Below are positions 1-12,636 of a DNA stretch of 26,235 nucleotides, in pieces (position 1 is the first letter of the stretch; each line of letters starts with the position of its first letter). A program made the position numbers and the translations under genes. The notes under the pieces were generated by a model that was given only the letters and a program-made list of their open reading frames with translations, had not been told where the DNA came from and made no database searches. The stretch is taken from assembly GCF_000003605.2 (NCBI RefSeq), contig NW_003130357.1, positions 218,689-244,923 on the forward strand. Reading direction: 5' to 3'. Source of the DNA: Saccoglossus kowalevskii. Taxonomy: Eukaryota; Hemichordata; Enteropneusta; Harrimaniidae.

Positions 1-42
<42 letters not shown>

Positions 43-52
43 GTCTGTCTGT
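1..52. repeat. TCTG microsatellite
   Basis: About 12 copies of the tetranucleotide TCTG with one slip at 42-43. It begins at the window edge and so may be longer. Confidence 0.97.
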
Positions 53-57
53 GCGTG

Positions 58-3000
58 TCGACAGATCTGATTTCTAGTGAATTTCACAATTTCTGCGCAT
101 GATGAATCTTATCCATTTCATATTACACTATATTGTTATATTATCAAAAGTAAATGAAAAAAAACTCGTGATGATGGTCATGTACAGTATTTGCTCTTTT
201 AAAAGCACATGTGTATTAATAATTTAATATACAATAAAGGCACTTTAGATGTGTTTCTAATTGAGCAAATACAGTATAGTCAGATGTCAATTAAAGAACA
301 GAATTTAAACTGTATTTTTGCAATTTTTGTTGCTATGACATTCTGTGGAAAGTAACCACTAAATAGGTATTTATTTATGCATACATTGTTTGTAGACAGC
401 ATGCTCATTTGTTGACTTGTTAATTTAAACTATAATCATTTTGTCATCCACGAAAAACAGCTACGCAAATCAACACTTTGTATTTGTAGCTGTCTTGTCT
501 GGGGAGAACTTTCACAGAAGTACCGGTAGTACGTAAATTACTGCTTCAAAATGTAAAAGAAGTATAACTGATTTTCTCTAATATTTTGGTGCGTCACAAC
601 CACTTTATCTTAAAGTCAATTACATTATTTGCATGAATCTTGCATGGTAGTGAGCTATTCGCATAACCTGTTTTTCAACATGTATAATTATGTACATTAA
701 TATCTGGCTAAAATGTTATACCTGGAAGTATACCTCCTTGGATAAGCAAACGATGAGTTTTGGATGCCCTGGTTGCTTAGTTACCATGTGTATGAAGAGG
801 GGGGTGTTGTTTTCAACGCATCTTTACTTTCACTATACCATCTTTATTGTTTGGGACATGTTGGTTCCTTATTGGTGTCATCCAAATTAGCTTTGAAAGT
901 TTACAAACTTGTCATAAAATATAGAAAATGTGTTTTACATTCATACACACACAACTAAGTTGGTCAGAATATAATTTATATCATCTTGGTATCTGTACCT
1001 TTTGTAAGGTATTTCTGGGGGAACATCATACAAGCATGTATATTCAACTTGTCTAAAAACCTGACGCAAACTGGCTCTTACACAACCAGTTGTAAAATCA
1101 CCACTTGCAACACCCTACCCCGCTCACCAACAACACCACCACCTAGCAACCAGGAAACTTGAAATTAGAAACTATTGTTATCAAAGGCCCTGTCTTAACC
1201 CTTTCACCACCAGACTTTCTCACCCAAATTTTTTTCTGCACTTTTTGCTTATATCTCCTCAGTTTTTTTTGAAATGAACACTAATTTGCATCAGTTTTTA
1301 CTCCAAAAAGTTGGCTATTTTTGTCCCAATTTTCTGAAGGAAAGTACTGACTATAAACGGGACTATTTTGTGAATTTGTGATGAAAAAAGAGGGAACTGG
1401 TGGTGAAATAGTTGATTAAACTCCCAGTTTGTATATAAATCAATAACGCTATAATGGATTGTTTTATGCTATAATCAAAGTTCATATATTGTGTATTGAT
1501 TTCTATATTGGCTTGTTTACTGTAATCTGTTGTGAGTGTCAATGGTTTCATAAGTTTTCCCATCATTTATCCATCTAACCCTACAACTCAGGTATTTTAT
1601 ACAACTTACTTCAGTAAAGGGGGGGGGTCCAACTCGCTTGACAATTCTGCTCATTCTCCTCAAGTTTGTATTTACCGTACAGACTGAGGATAGCAGGCAC
1701 TTAAAATTTGGTTTCATATTACCATTTCCCACCAAGCATTTATATCTTTTTCCATTGGTATTCACACCTCGTCTCTCGCTTGAAGTACCAGTTGTCAAAT
1801 TAGAATTTGAACGTCCTAACATTTAATTAAATTTTCTGAAGGTTGGGTGTGAATTTTTTTTTTTTTTTTACCATTTCACTGCCTTTTTTTAAAAACAATT
1901 TTTTTAAAAAACATTTCCAACCTTGTATCTCCTAGCAGCTCAATGAGGTGTTATCAGTAACTGTCTTGAAGAGATATTGAGAACATACCGTGCTCCAACC
2001 AATATTATAATTAACTTCTAATAACAAATGCAGATTTTTATTGCCAGGTTTTAACGACCCTGTTTTGATGTATTTCTTTTCTGAAATAACAGATCTTGAT
2101 CTCGTAAAACTGCTTGAAATATTGTGCATCATTTAATATTAGCCTGGTTATGATTTAATTTTGCCATTTTGAATTATTAGGAAAAATGTTTGTCAGGAGG
2201 ACAATATACAACTCATGACTATGTCTGTGTAAGATGCACAACTTGCATGTATATAGAACTGAATACTGTATCTCTATGTGGCTTTGTAAATCATCACAAG
2301 AATACCATCTTATGATCTTGAAGTTACAGATGGTGTTCCTTATAAAGCAGAAATATTAGAATTATTTAAATTCTATGCTTGATATATTTCCGTGCCAAAA
2401 CTAAAACATCTTGACAATCATCTTGAGGAAAATAATCCACAGTTGCTAGGAGATGAAACTCCTCGCTTGTGTACATATACAACTTAGATTTTCACAGGCA
2501 CATTCCTGTCTTTTGAAACTATTTATTTTAGTACATCATGAAAAACTTTTTTTCTTTCTTAAATTTGTATCTAGGCCAGCAATATTTGTTGAAAGAATTT
2601 GTAAATTAAAACCATGTATGTGTATAAAACCACCTGTAAATTAGAAAGACTATCACCAGTCATGTAAATACATTTTAGACATATCTATACAGACCCTTAT
2701 TCCTTTTTTGTCTGTTTTAGTTTGTTTTGTATACAATTTATGACTCGGTTTTGTTTAGTATGTTCAATTGTAGTTGGTATAATCCGCCTCTCTTTTCGTA
2801 ATCATTGTATGTGGCGAAGCCGCGCAGGTCAATCTGATATAGCCATTGATGATACGACTAGGTGAATTTAATTAATAGGCGTCTGTAGCCAAGTACTAAT
2901 TCTAGCTATACTTAATAAAGCCGTGGGTATAATTTCCAGTTGTGTACTCAACACGATTTGTGAAATTCTATATGAATTACGTCAATTGAACAAAACCAGC

Positions 3001-3480
3001 TGTTCCATATTTGATTTCATGAACCACGTCCTCGCACGGCTAAAGAATATTAGTGGTGAATAGTAGTTCTGCGTAGAAATATAATTTGTAGGAAGATTTC
3101 TGAAAATACTGGTTAGATTATGGCACTTGCACGTTTGAATATATTGATGCAAATTGCATATAATGAACTTCATTGCGTTGAGTACATACCTGTCAGTGTC
3201 TCTAAATAAACAAATAATTCTATCTTTCTATATTTCATATTTATTTTACACACATTTATCATTTATTATAAAAATCTATTGCCCTGTATTTTTTTGTCCC
3301 CAATGCCTGTAAACTTGTTCTGAATATTAAAACAAATTTAAGTTGTTTTGGATAAATGTTGTCATCTTGTGTTTTGTTCATTAGCTCAAATAGTTGTGTG
3401 ATTCTGAATTGCATTTCTCTATTTATATTTTCAGTGTTGCAAACTTGCTAACCAGATTAGCAAATAAAAAAAGAGGCAGA
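58..3480. other. No recognisable gene
   Basis: AT-rich sequence with only short scattered reading frames (under about 100 codons) that match no family I recognise. A G9 run lies at 1619-1627. A plus-strand AATAAA at 2914-2919 might mark the 3' end of a transcript from further left, but no coding exon supports this. Confidence 0.5.
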
Positions 3481-3890
3481 GTGGGGGACTGACTGCAAAT
3501 TTGTGAATGTACATCTTGTGATTCATTTATATATAAGTACTGTGGGATAATTTCTTGATTATAGGAAAAATCCAAGTACTCTCATAGTATATGAAGTTCA
3601 GCCCAAAATAAAATGTTGAGAATGCAGTCGGAGGACTTTACATCTTTGAAAAGTCCAGGTAAAGGGTTTTATCTGGTGTAAAATCTCCTGACCTATCTAT
3701 AAATGTACATTTTGGGGAAAGTTTCAATTTTAAAGGCATTCAAAAAATCTTCTCAACAATCCTATACGAGTTTGGTACACCCCTATTTTCAAATGAACTA
3801 TGCTATAAAAGAAATATTTGCATATTGAAATTGTAGCAGGTGGATGCTATTTTGGGAGTATCACGATGATCACGATTCATTTCGTTTATA

Positions 3891-3918
3891 CATAGACCCC
3901 TCCAGTAGAGGGTCTATG
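3891..3918. repeat. Short hairpin, probable transposon debris
   Basis: CATAGACCCCTC, loop CAGTA, then GAGGGTCTATG: an 11-12 bp stem with one unpaired C. It resembles the ends of palindromic non-autonomous elements. No partner copy is in the window. Confidence 0.6.
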
Positions 3919-4066
3919 GTTTATAGTAGCTCTAAAGAATGTATGTATACGAGGTCAGAGTTCAAATGGGCCATGGTGGTTTCTTTAAGTACAGCAAAAC
4001 TTGCCCAGGGTTTTATCGTAATATTACAGTTTTCTACATAAAATTTTTTTGGAAGAAATCATTGGC

Positions 4067-4079
4067 GGGGGGGGGGGGG
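4067..4079. repeat. G13 homopolymer
   Basis: Thirteen consecutive G. Similar C or G runs of 10-13 bases lie at 11352-11361, 17612-17624 and 22188-22199. These are error-prone sites in assemblies. Confidence 0.95.
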
Positions 4080-4153
4080 TAACTTGGCCATATGAAAGGG
4101 CACTAGTCGGAATCGGAACCGCGGGACATTTAGTATTTTATGCAATGAAGCTA

Positions 4154-4219
4154 TCTGATTGGTGGAGAGGCTGTGAAAACAATAAATCTGATTGGTGGAG
4201 AAGCAGTGAAAGCAATAAA
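4154..4219. repeat. 33-bp tandem duplication with inverted CCAAT boxes
   Basis: Two units beginning TCTGATTGGTGGAGA and ending AATAAA, at 4154-4186 and 4187-4219, with 3 differences that I can count. Each holds ATTGG, an inverted CCAAT box. No gene start is identifiable nearby, so a regulatory role is only a possibility. Confidence 0.85.
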
Positions 4220-5231
4220 TCCATATATTTGATTTGATTTTTATTGTCGTCTCGGTTCTTTTGTGAAACGTAAACTTAGCTCTCTCTTACTCTGACGTTT
4301 TCTGATGCATTGTTATCTGCGGCACGTCCAATCACTGAAATGCCAGCTGATGCCGGATGCGCATTCAAATCTGCGCAGTGTCTATAAACATGTTTGTATG
4401 TCTTCATTTTATCTATTTAGCTTTCAAAACGTAAAAAGCATTGCATCATTAAAATCTAAAAATGTCTCGAATCACACTGTTCTGAATAAGCAATCTTTAT
4501 CTTAAGGGATGGACCATTTGACGTGGAGGGGGTATCTAGCACATGTAATCACACTGGGAGTACTCGGTACGAAAAATTGGCAAATGCACTCTACAAATTT
4601 GGTATGGGAAACAGTGATATTTCGACAGATTCCTGATCATATCAAGACAACTTACGGAGTCAGATCTCTCTATGATGTAATCGAATTGTTTCTGGTTGCA
4701 AGGGCAAGAGAATTGGTTCTCAACTATTTGAGTGATCTTACTCAAACATACGCTCTAACGCCGGTATAAAAACATGAACTGTTTAGCGGAGGTAATAACA
4801 CTAGCGCAAGAAGTAAAACTGTTGCAGTATCGATTTTATATATATAACCCGGCATCTTGGTTGAGGGCAGCACACAATATTCGAAGGTGCCAAGTTCACT
4901 GTACGAATGTAGCGGTAATTCGAAAAGTTGGTGGAAATTTTGTTTAACAGGTATTTCAAAATAAAAAAAAAAAATATTTAATGAAAGAAAAGCATTTTTT
5001 TCTTATTAATTCCTCTACTAGTAGACAATCGCGACAAGCTCACTGGCACAGTGATAAAATAATGAAATTACAATGTTATCTGAAAGGGAGCCTAATCTTT
5101 GACGACGACAATTATTCGAGGTCGAGGACATAATCCAGGTTCAAGTTCGTGAATCATGTGTTTTTTTACCTCGCATCATGGAACCCGCTGTTAGTTCGAT
5201 CACAGTCTCTCCACACTGTGGTTCGATGCAG

Positions 5232-5283
5232 ACTGCTCACTCAGTACACCGTCCCTCAACACCGAGGGACGGTGCTCAGCAGT
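5232..5283. repeat. Two-part hairpin with perfect 11-bp inner stem
   Basis: CACCGTCCCTC (5247-5257), loop AACACC, then GAGGGACGGTG (5264-5274): a perfect stem. An outer stem ACTGCT (5232-5237) pairs with AGCAGT (5278-5283) across an asymmetric internal loop. A second small inverted repeat, CACAGT/ACTGTG, lies just upstream (5201-5220). Confidence 0.8.
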
Positions 5284-5747
5284 AGAACTTAGAGTACATT
5301 CCCGCCAGACCACCAACACGCGATATTAGGAGAGAATGACGACCTATCCTATGATAACCTATGAGAACGATAACAAAACTGTCGGCCCCATGCCGTGTGC
5401 TGTTCCCCTGGGTGTTTTTTAAGTATTACAGTATCGACAACAAAAAAGGAAATTGTTCAGACTAAAAAATAAGTTTGCAAAGATTGTGCAAATAATGAAA
5501 TCATTTTTTCTGAGATACTTGTAATGTTTTATTACTGTTTTCGTGCAAATTCTTGGTAACTCCAGCGACAAGTCCTTCGACAACATGGTGTAATTTACTT
5601 CACCGCACTATGTCAACAAATGCAAAGATATAAAAGCGCCACAATTTCTTGATATTAATTACTGAGGAAATAAATAAACAGAATAAATCATGAAAAAAAC
5701 AATGATTTCGTGATTTCCAGCTAACTTTGATCATACGCAAATCTAAT

Positions 5748-6375
5748 TTAAGGATGTAGTAGAGTTTTTTTTCTTTGAAAATATCAAATTTACTTTTTTC
5801 CATATTCTCTTATACGAATATATGAAGCATGCATTTAACTAGAAAAAACAATTGTAGAGATGGTTTAGGAGGGTAATACATTCTGAATAAATCTGAGATA
5901 CAGTATGTTTTATATTTTTTGTGATTTTTCATGCTTAAGTAAACATCGGTATGTGGGGTTAGTCTAGAGAGTTGATCTCGACTCCCAGCTGCTCCACGAT
6001 GGTGATTTTTGGCATAGGTATTCTCTGATAGCTGCTAATGAAATCTGGCAAAAATAGTTTGTCTACCACTTTGACTTTAGAAAATATGACACAACTCTCC
6101 CCTATGTGAACTCTGAAACAGGGTACCATATTTCAAAACAACGTTGACGATGTTTTTAAAAAGTGTTATGAGGTAAAAATCTAGGTCACGCAACAGTAGA
6201 CGAACTGGAAACTAAATTCAAACCTTTTATAGTATCTCTGAATTCCGCGAACATCATTTTTGTGGCCTTATTTTGGTTTCTTCGAAAATAACACCTCTCT
6301 ATTTGCACAGTGAATATGTTACTTCAGAAATGTGCTATGCAATTGCAATAGCAATAACCTCTACTACATCCTTAA
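5748..6375. mobile_element. Non-autonomous DNA transposon (MITE) with 18-bp inverted repeats and TTAA ends
   Basis: TTTAAGGATGTAGTAGAG at 5747-5764 is perfectly inverted at 6359-6376 (CTCTACTACATCCTTAAA). TTAA occurs at both outer ends (5748-5751 and 6372-6375), as expected for a TTAA target-site duplication of the piggyBac type. The 620 bp between carry no credible transposase reading frame, so it would depend on an enzyme encoded elsewhere. Assignment to a superfamily is inference. Confidence 0.72.
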
Positions 6376-9300
6376 ACAACTTTCGGTGATAGGTCGTTCT
6401 CAGTTGCTGGTCCACGTGCGTTTATCGAGCGACTTACATGTGCTGCAAAATGATATAAAACTAGCGCCAAAAACCCATTTGTTCAAGAAAGCTTTCCTTT
6501 GAGAATTATTCTTCATGCTATAGGGAAATAAATTAAATCTAGTACATATATTTCCCGATCCTGAATTTGTTTTTGGCGAATACTGCTCGTGCCTGCTAAA
6601 CTTCTTAACATGGTGGCAAAGAAGTATATATATATCAGTGTAGATATAGAAGTAAAATTAAACTTCATTGCTTATCTTATAAAAGGGTTGCTGAATACTT
6701 CCAACAGAATATAATAGTGCCTCCATGCAGGGAGGAACAAGCTGAACTCTCACATCAAGAAGTGGCGTGAATTGTTGAAATGTATCATGTAAATCCCCTC
6801 AAGAAAGTTGTAAAGTTGTCCATTTATTCAGTAGCAATTACCAGACGTATGTATATGCTATGTCAACTTTGAAAGCATGCTTCAATAAAGAAAATAATAA
6901 ACAGTAAAATGTTATTTATAGTACATCAGATGAAGATTTTACCCGCCAAAGCCAAATTACCTTTTTCATTATTTATGTACAGCCATGCAAATTACATAGC
7001 ACGCTCGAAACAAAAGCAGCTTTCCTTGTTTGAAAATGTACTAGTTGTTGTTCTTGGACTAGTGTCAATATGTGTATTATTATTTTCCGATTTCGTAATT
7101 ATTTTATTCCGCTGTCGTGCACACTTGATCAGGTTTCACTACTAGTTATTATTAAACTAGTCACACTCATCCTTGAAATACAAAACACGGTGTCCGTGAG
7201 GATTGGTTTTAGGAATTACATTGTTGCCTAGCGTACGATCACGAACTTCTACACTGCGCAGTCGCACAACCTGGCTTTGATACAGTGACATGATTACGGT
7301 GATTATCGCTGAACAAACAGTTTACGTCTTTGTTGCGCTGTCAGATTTTGTCTTGTTCTTGCGTGATTACGTGATTTACCGGTGATCAGTCTGTATGATT
7401 GGACTGAAGCGCTCTCTGTGCAAACACGTTATAAATGGACAGCCCACCCAAGTAGCCTACTAAATAACATGCATTTGTTATATATCAATACAGTATACGA
7501 ATTCCATCGTATCAAGTTGTTTGTTTTCCCATTTGTACATGGTGGTATGTAACCAGACCATTATACAATTTATCAATAATATTCGATAACGAATCTTTCG
7601 TATACGTGTACTTTTAGGCGGCGGGTTAGGTGGGAATGGGGTGTCGCGTACGATCTGATATATTGTACACCGTGACCCCCACGACGCCCCAAAAATGACA
7701 ACTATTTCGTGACAAAATGTGACGTGGTACATTTCAGAAATGTCTCAGTCTATTCTATTGCCACGAGCATTCCACGTGGAAGTTTTTATGTATGATTTTC
7801 TCGCTGAAGCTTTCCGTTAAAATGTTCTTCCGATAATGGCAGAACAATGCGACAAACTACCAAACAGCCAACTACGCAAATTCCATGAGTGTTGAACAGT
7901 TGACGACATTCCTAAACGATCGTCGTGTACATGTACTGAGTTTTAGGTTTTTCAGATCAAAAATATCACCCAGGGATGTAATCACAAGTGAAAACACTAA
8001 ATTATTAGATCCAAATCTCGTATTGTGAAAATCGAGTCATATTCCTTGAGTTGTTTGTCTAATTTTAAAACTTATATTCCACTTAACATTAACATTGGCC
8101 CGTCCCTATTTTCATGGGTGCGTTAATGTGACGTCACGAATGCCACCTGAATACACATTGTCTCATAGAAACAGGACAAGCATTTGAGCAAAGGGCTGAT
8201 TTATCGTTATGTGCGTCACCTTATGACAGCGTAGTGGGTTTTGCCGACGTGTATATATTGGATTGCGGTGATATCATTTTTCAACCACTGAATAACCAAA
8301 AGAAAAAATAGTACTTTCTATTAAGGTTCTGGTGGTTTTGTCAATGGTGTGCGTTTTTGGATAAGGAATTTTCATTTGAAACAGGGTTCGTGACAATTAA
8401 AAATCGTGGGGAAATGTTTCACGTACACATGTACCCAGATATTTTCGTTTACATTATCTTTTTCAATATAAAGTTATATACGTATTTCAATGACACGTTT
8501 TAAAGGATTCGCCAACTTTTTTTTAAATATACTAAATTGAAGCTGATTCTTCTACCCCCTTCCACATTTAATATCATGTGCACCCTTATCTGTTTCAAGT
8601 TAATTCACGCAATGCGTTTCCACAATTTATGAGGCGACAGATTGGCGAATACAGGTACACATGTTTTTCCTGTATTTCTCCCGGTGTGTGAGTATGAATA
8701 AATCACACAAAACATGGTCTGGTACTCTCAGTGTTAACACCCTACAAAGAAAACGCCCAAATGTAACCCGCTGGATACCCTAAACCATAGTATGTGTCTA
8801 AATGAGACCTCTCCTTTGAATAGCATGACTGTGCCCTAAATGACACGTTTCTTTAAATTGCATATTTAAATACAAGACTCTAAATAAGACACCAAACCAC
8901 TAAATGAGTGCATTTAAATACCCTTAAACGATTCCTGGGTTTCACATAGATCTTATGTACGAGTTTTGGTCGCCTGAAACCGTAGGTGCGGTGTATGTTA
9001 CAGCGCCTTCGCCAATGGGCGTAGTTTTCGTTCTAGTCGGTCGGTGAGGGCGAAGTACACAGTTACGGCTATAATGTCGCGATAGAGAAATGTAATAACC
9101 ATGCTAGACATTCTCAAGAAATAGGCGAGATTGCTATACCTTGGGTGGGAAGTGATTATAACATTTGTGTTTATAGAACATTGCATTTGAATCACAATAA
9201 TCATACATTGGCAATACATCATCGACCAAAGAACATAAAGGAAAACAGCACACAAAGTAGAAATGATCTACACAATATTATGAAATACAGTCACGTGGCA

Positions 9301-11488
9301 TGTGTGGAAACTTACAAGCCCAAAAAACAGAACAAACGACCGACAGCAATCGACAATACAGTCAAGAAAGAAACAACAGACATATACACAACACTACTTT
9401 ACCCTCGACACAACAAACCCATTCCTGTCATTTCCACCCTCGCCCGTGTTATTAATATGAAGAGCAAAGGTCTTTGGGAAATGTCTGTCGGCAGTTTTGC
9501 TGTTATTGTTGTTCGCGGTGTTAATAACTTGAGTATTTTGTATCCAAATAATGTCAGACTTAGTTATATCGTTCATGGGTATAAGATTCATACAAAGTTC
9601 GATTGTCATGCGTCTAGCGTGAAAATACCATGAGATATTGACACAATTGAGCTTCAAATCTTGGAATTTTAGTTGTATATTCATTACTGTCAGAGCAGAT
9701 GAACGTCACTGTCTGTGTAATAAATCATCAAAACTTTCGGGAAATGCTAGACTCTAATAATGTCAACAGATTGATAAACATTACAACTTTAATAAAAAGC
9801 AGGTGTCATTTAAATCACCGACATTTATTCATTATTAGTACTTACATAATTAACACCTTGAGCGCCGAAAGTCACCTTTAGTCACCCTTCTCAAATTAAA
9901 AAACCCACTTGTTGATGAAGATCTTGCTAAGTTACGTACATTTGGTCAAAACTTGTCAAAACAAAATATAAAAAACAACCATACATTATAATGTTTGAAC
10001 AATGATGGCGTTCATAGAATAAATATCAGCAACCTCGGGTGGACCTCATGACAATAACAGGAATACTTTAGTTTAGGTTATTTTTATTATAATTACTTGC
10101 TCTTTTTGTATCAGCTACAAACCATTGTCTTGAAACTCAATATGTAGCAATTTTTGTCATTTTTTGTGGACAATTATATTTTTCTTTTGACGAATCTTTG
10201 CATATGTTTTTCCGTTTGAAAACGTTTTCAGAATGCTCTTGCGCTCTTTTGTAACATGGCGAGGCAACGACCTAGATGTCTCCGATGTTTGTCCATTTTG
10301 GCGTCACACAGTCTGAGGTGCGTCTACAATGTTACAAAACCGATACATGTAACACTCAGTGCAATAATATTTATAAGTTTTGACGGAGCAGCGAAGAAGT
10401 AAACCATTAACTGAACCGTGTCAATGACGTCAACAAGTCTGAAATTGCGTAGCGAATTCACATTTTGTTTCATTTGTATCGAATTAGAAGACGCCATTCT
10501 GAGCCCGCATTATATAGAAGGACTGTGGCAGCATTCATTTTTGTGGGGCATCTTTCAGCCTTCAATATCGCATTGCATGACACAGCACTGGTATGAACGA
10601 TCAATTTTAGTGCGAGTCAATATGATGTTTGGAGATGTCGTAATTTTGTCTGCATCTAATGCATTTCATCGGTGATGAACAACATCGGCACCGGGCATGT
10701 CCGAGAAATGATGACAGGCGGATGGATGCACGGACCGACGAAACCCAAAACATAAGTCCCCCTTTCGGATTCAGACCGAACGGCACTAATCAGCGCAAGG
10801 TAGCAGTACCGGGAAAATGTTTTCTTTAAAAGCAGAACAAAATGTTATCTGCACAAGGGCGGTATTTGCAGAGCGTCTAGCCACGAGCTACGCATTTACA
10901 GAAACCTGTAATGGAAATCAAATTGAAAATAATGGCATACTAACAAGTTTAGTGTATATCAGTCCCCTAGAATACTGTTGTAAATATATAATAGATTATC
11001 TATACAAATGGGTTTTATTCGCCAGACATATATCCTGCTCAAAATAAATCCTCTTTAGCCCGATGGTACCGACGACAGAGCCCTCTACCGACCAGGTGGG
11101 GTTAGGCTAATACCGAGCACATGTACTTCGCTTCTTATCGCCTATGGCCGAGTTATATAGACCTAACGCGCTATGTAGATCCTGTTTTATTGACTCTCAT
11201 GTGCGAATCACACAATCACAGTTGAGAGACTGAGACACAATGGAAGTTTTTGCAGTTACTGCGTCTGTGTGTGTATTTGCATTGCTAATGTTACCACAGG
11301 GAGCCCAGGAACTATAATCAACTGTAGTACGCAGTCTCTATGAGCGGGGGAGGGGGGGGGGTATCGGCTGGTATCTAGTGTAAGAAATAGACAAGGGATG
11401 AAGGCTCCAGCCAGCTCACATTTTTTAAACTCGAAAAAACAGACGAAAAGAATGAAAAATTAAATCTAAAAAAAATACCAGGTTGAAG
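6376..11488. other. No recognisable gene; mixed non-coding sequence
   Basis: Only short frames, plus one 162-codon plus-strand frame at 9145-9633 whose Asn/His/Thr-rich composition looks non-genic. Full CRE palindromes TGACGTCA occur at 8129-8136 and 10425-10432. I see no promoter-exon structure tying them to a gene. Confidence 0.5.
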
Positions 11489-12311
11489 NNNNNNNNNNNN
11501 NNNNNNNNNNNNNNNNNNNNNNNNNNNNNNNNNNNNNNNNNNNNNNNNNNNNNNNNNNNNNNNNNNNNNNNNNNNNNNNNNNNNNNNNNNNNNNNNNNNN
11601 NNNNNNNNNNNNNNNNNNNNNNNNNNNNNNNNNNNNNNNNNNNNNNNNNNNNNNNNNNNNNNNNNNNNNNNNNNNNNNNNNNNNNNNNNNNNNNNNNNNN
11701 NNNNNNNNNNNNNNNNNNNNNNNNNNNNNNNNNNNNNNNNNNNNNNNNNNNNNNNNNNNNNNNNNNNNNNNNNNNNNNNNNNNNNNNNNNNNNNNNNNNN
11801 NNNNNNNNNNNNNNNNNNNNNNNNNNNNNNNNNNNNNNNNNNNNNNNNNNNNNNNNNNNNNNNNNNNNNNNNNNNNNNNNNNNNNNNNNNNNNNNNNNNN
11901 NNNNNNNNNNNNNNNNNNNNNNNNNNNNNNNNNNNNNNNNNNNNNNNNNNNNNNNNNNNNNNNNNNNNNNNNNNNNNNNNNNNNNNNNNNNNNNNNNNNN
12001 NNNNNNNNNNNNNNNNNNNNNNNNNNNNNNNNNNNNNNNNNNNNNNNNNNNNNNNNNNNNNNNNNNNNNNNNNNNNNNNNNNNNNNNNNNNNNNNNNNNN
12101 NNNNNNNNNNNNNNNNNNNNNNNNNNNNNNNNNNNNNNNNNNNNNNNNNNNNNNNNNNNNNNNNNNNNNNNNNNNNNNNNNNNNNNNNNNNNNNNNNNNN
12201 NNNNNNNNNNNNNNNNNNNNNNNNNNNNNNNNNNNNNNNNNNNNNNNNNNNNNNNNNNNNNNNNNNNNNNNNNNNNNNNNNNNNNNNNNNNNNNNNNNNN
12301 NNNNNNNNNNN
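11489..12311. other. Assembly gap (823 N)
   Basis: A run of N. Long open frames across it are artefacts. Sequence at its right edge is tandemly duplicated, so the gap may hold more of that repeat. Confidence 1.
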
Positions 12312-12329
12312 CCTAATATGCACAATGAT

Positions 12330-12470
12330 TTTCAGTTTTCCCACTGATATCTCAAGTACTAATCATCACATTTCAGTGAAACTTACCGAGTTTGCATAAT
12401 AAAAAGTAAATTCTCAGCTTTCCATCAATATCTCAAGTACTTAACATCGTATTTCAAAGACCCTCTTATG
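12330..12470. repeat. ~82-bp tandem duplication at gap edge
   Basis: ATATCTCAAGTACT recurs at about 12347 and 12429. Similar flanks lie on both sides (TTCAGTTTTCCCACTG versus CTCAGCTTTCCATCA, and CATCACATTTCA versus CATCGTATTTCA). The two units are diverged. Confidence 0.7.
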
Positions 12471-12636
12471 GTGAGAAAACATGTGTAAGAAAACACCTGA
12501 TTTGTAGGAATCCGAAAAACGCGTTTCACAACTTGTCTCTTATTTAGTTTTATGCGTCATTCAAGATGGCGGCCCCCATATAGTAAATCTCTTATTTATT
12601 TTATTATCACGGTGCGCCAGCTGACTGTGGAAAACA

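Noticed and set aside
4509-4769. 86-codon plus-strand frame
   Set aside because: No recognised similarity and no clear splice sites. The minus strand is also open over most of it.
5219-5232. GGTTCGATGCA as a tRNA-type B box (tRNA or SINE)
   Set aside because: No matching A box or cloverleaf could be found at the right spacing.
8998-9600. Hydrophobic minus-strand fragments resembling receptor membrane segments (e.g. SVVSFLTVLSIAVGRLF, YFLRMSSMVITFLY)
   Set aside because: The fragments lie in different frames with intervening stops. I see neither a DRY-type motif nor an NPxxY motif, so the evidence is too weak even for a receptor pseudogene.
9145-9633. 162-codon plus-strand open frame
   Set aside because: Its Asn/His/Thr/Lys-rich composition matches no family, and it has no splice or promoter context. 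It is likely a chance frame.
11375-12344. Long open frames of about 277-316 codons
   Set aside because: They consist of N from the assembly gap.
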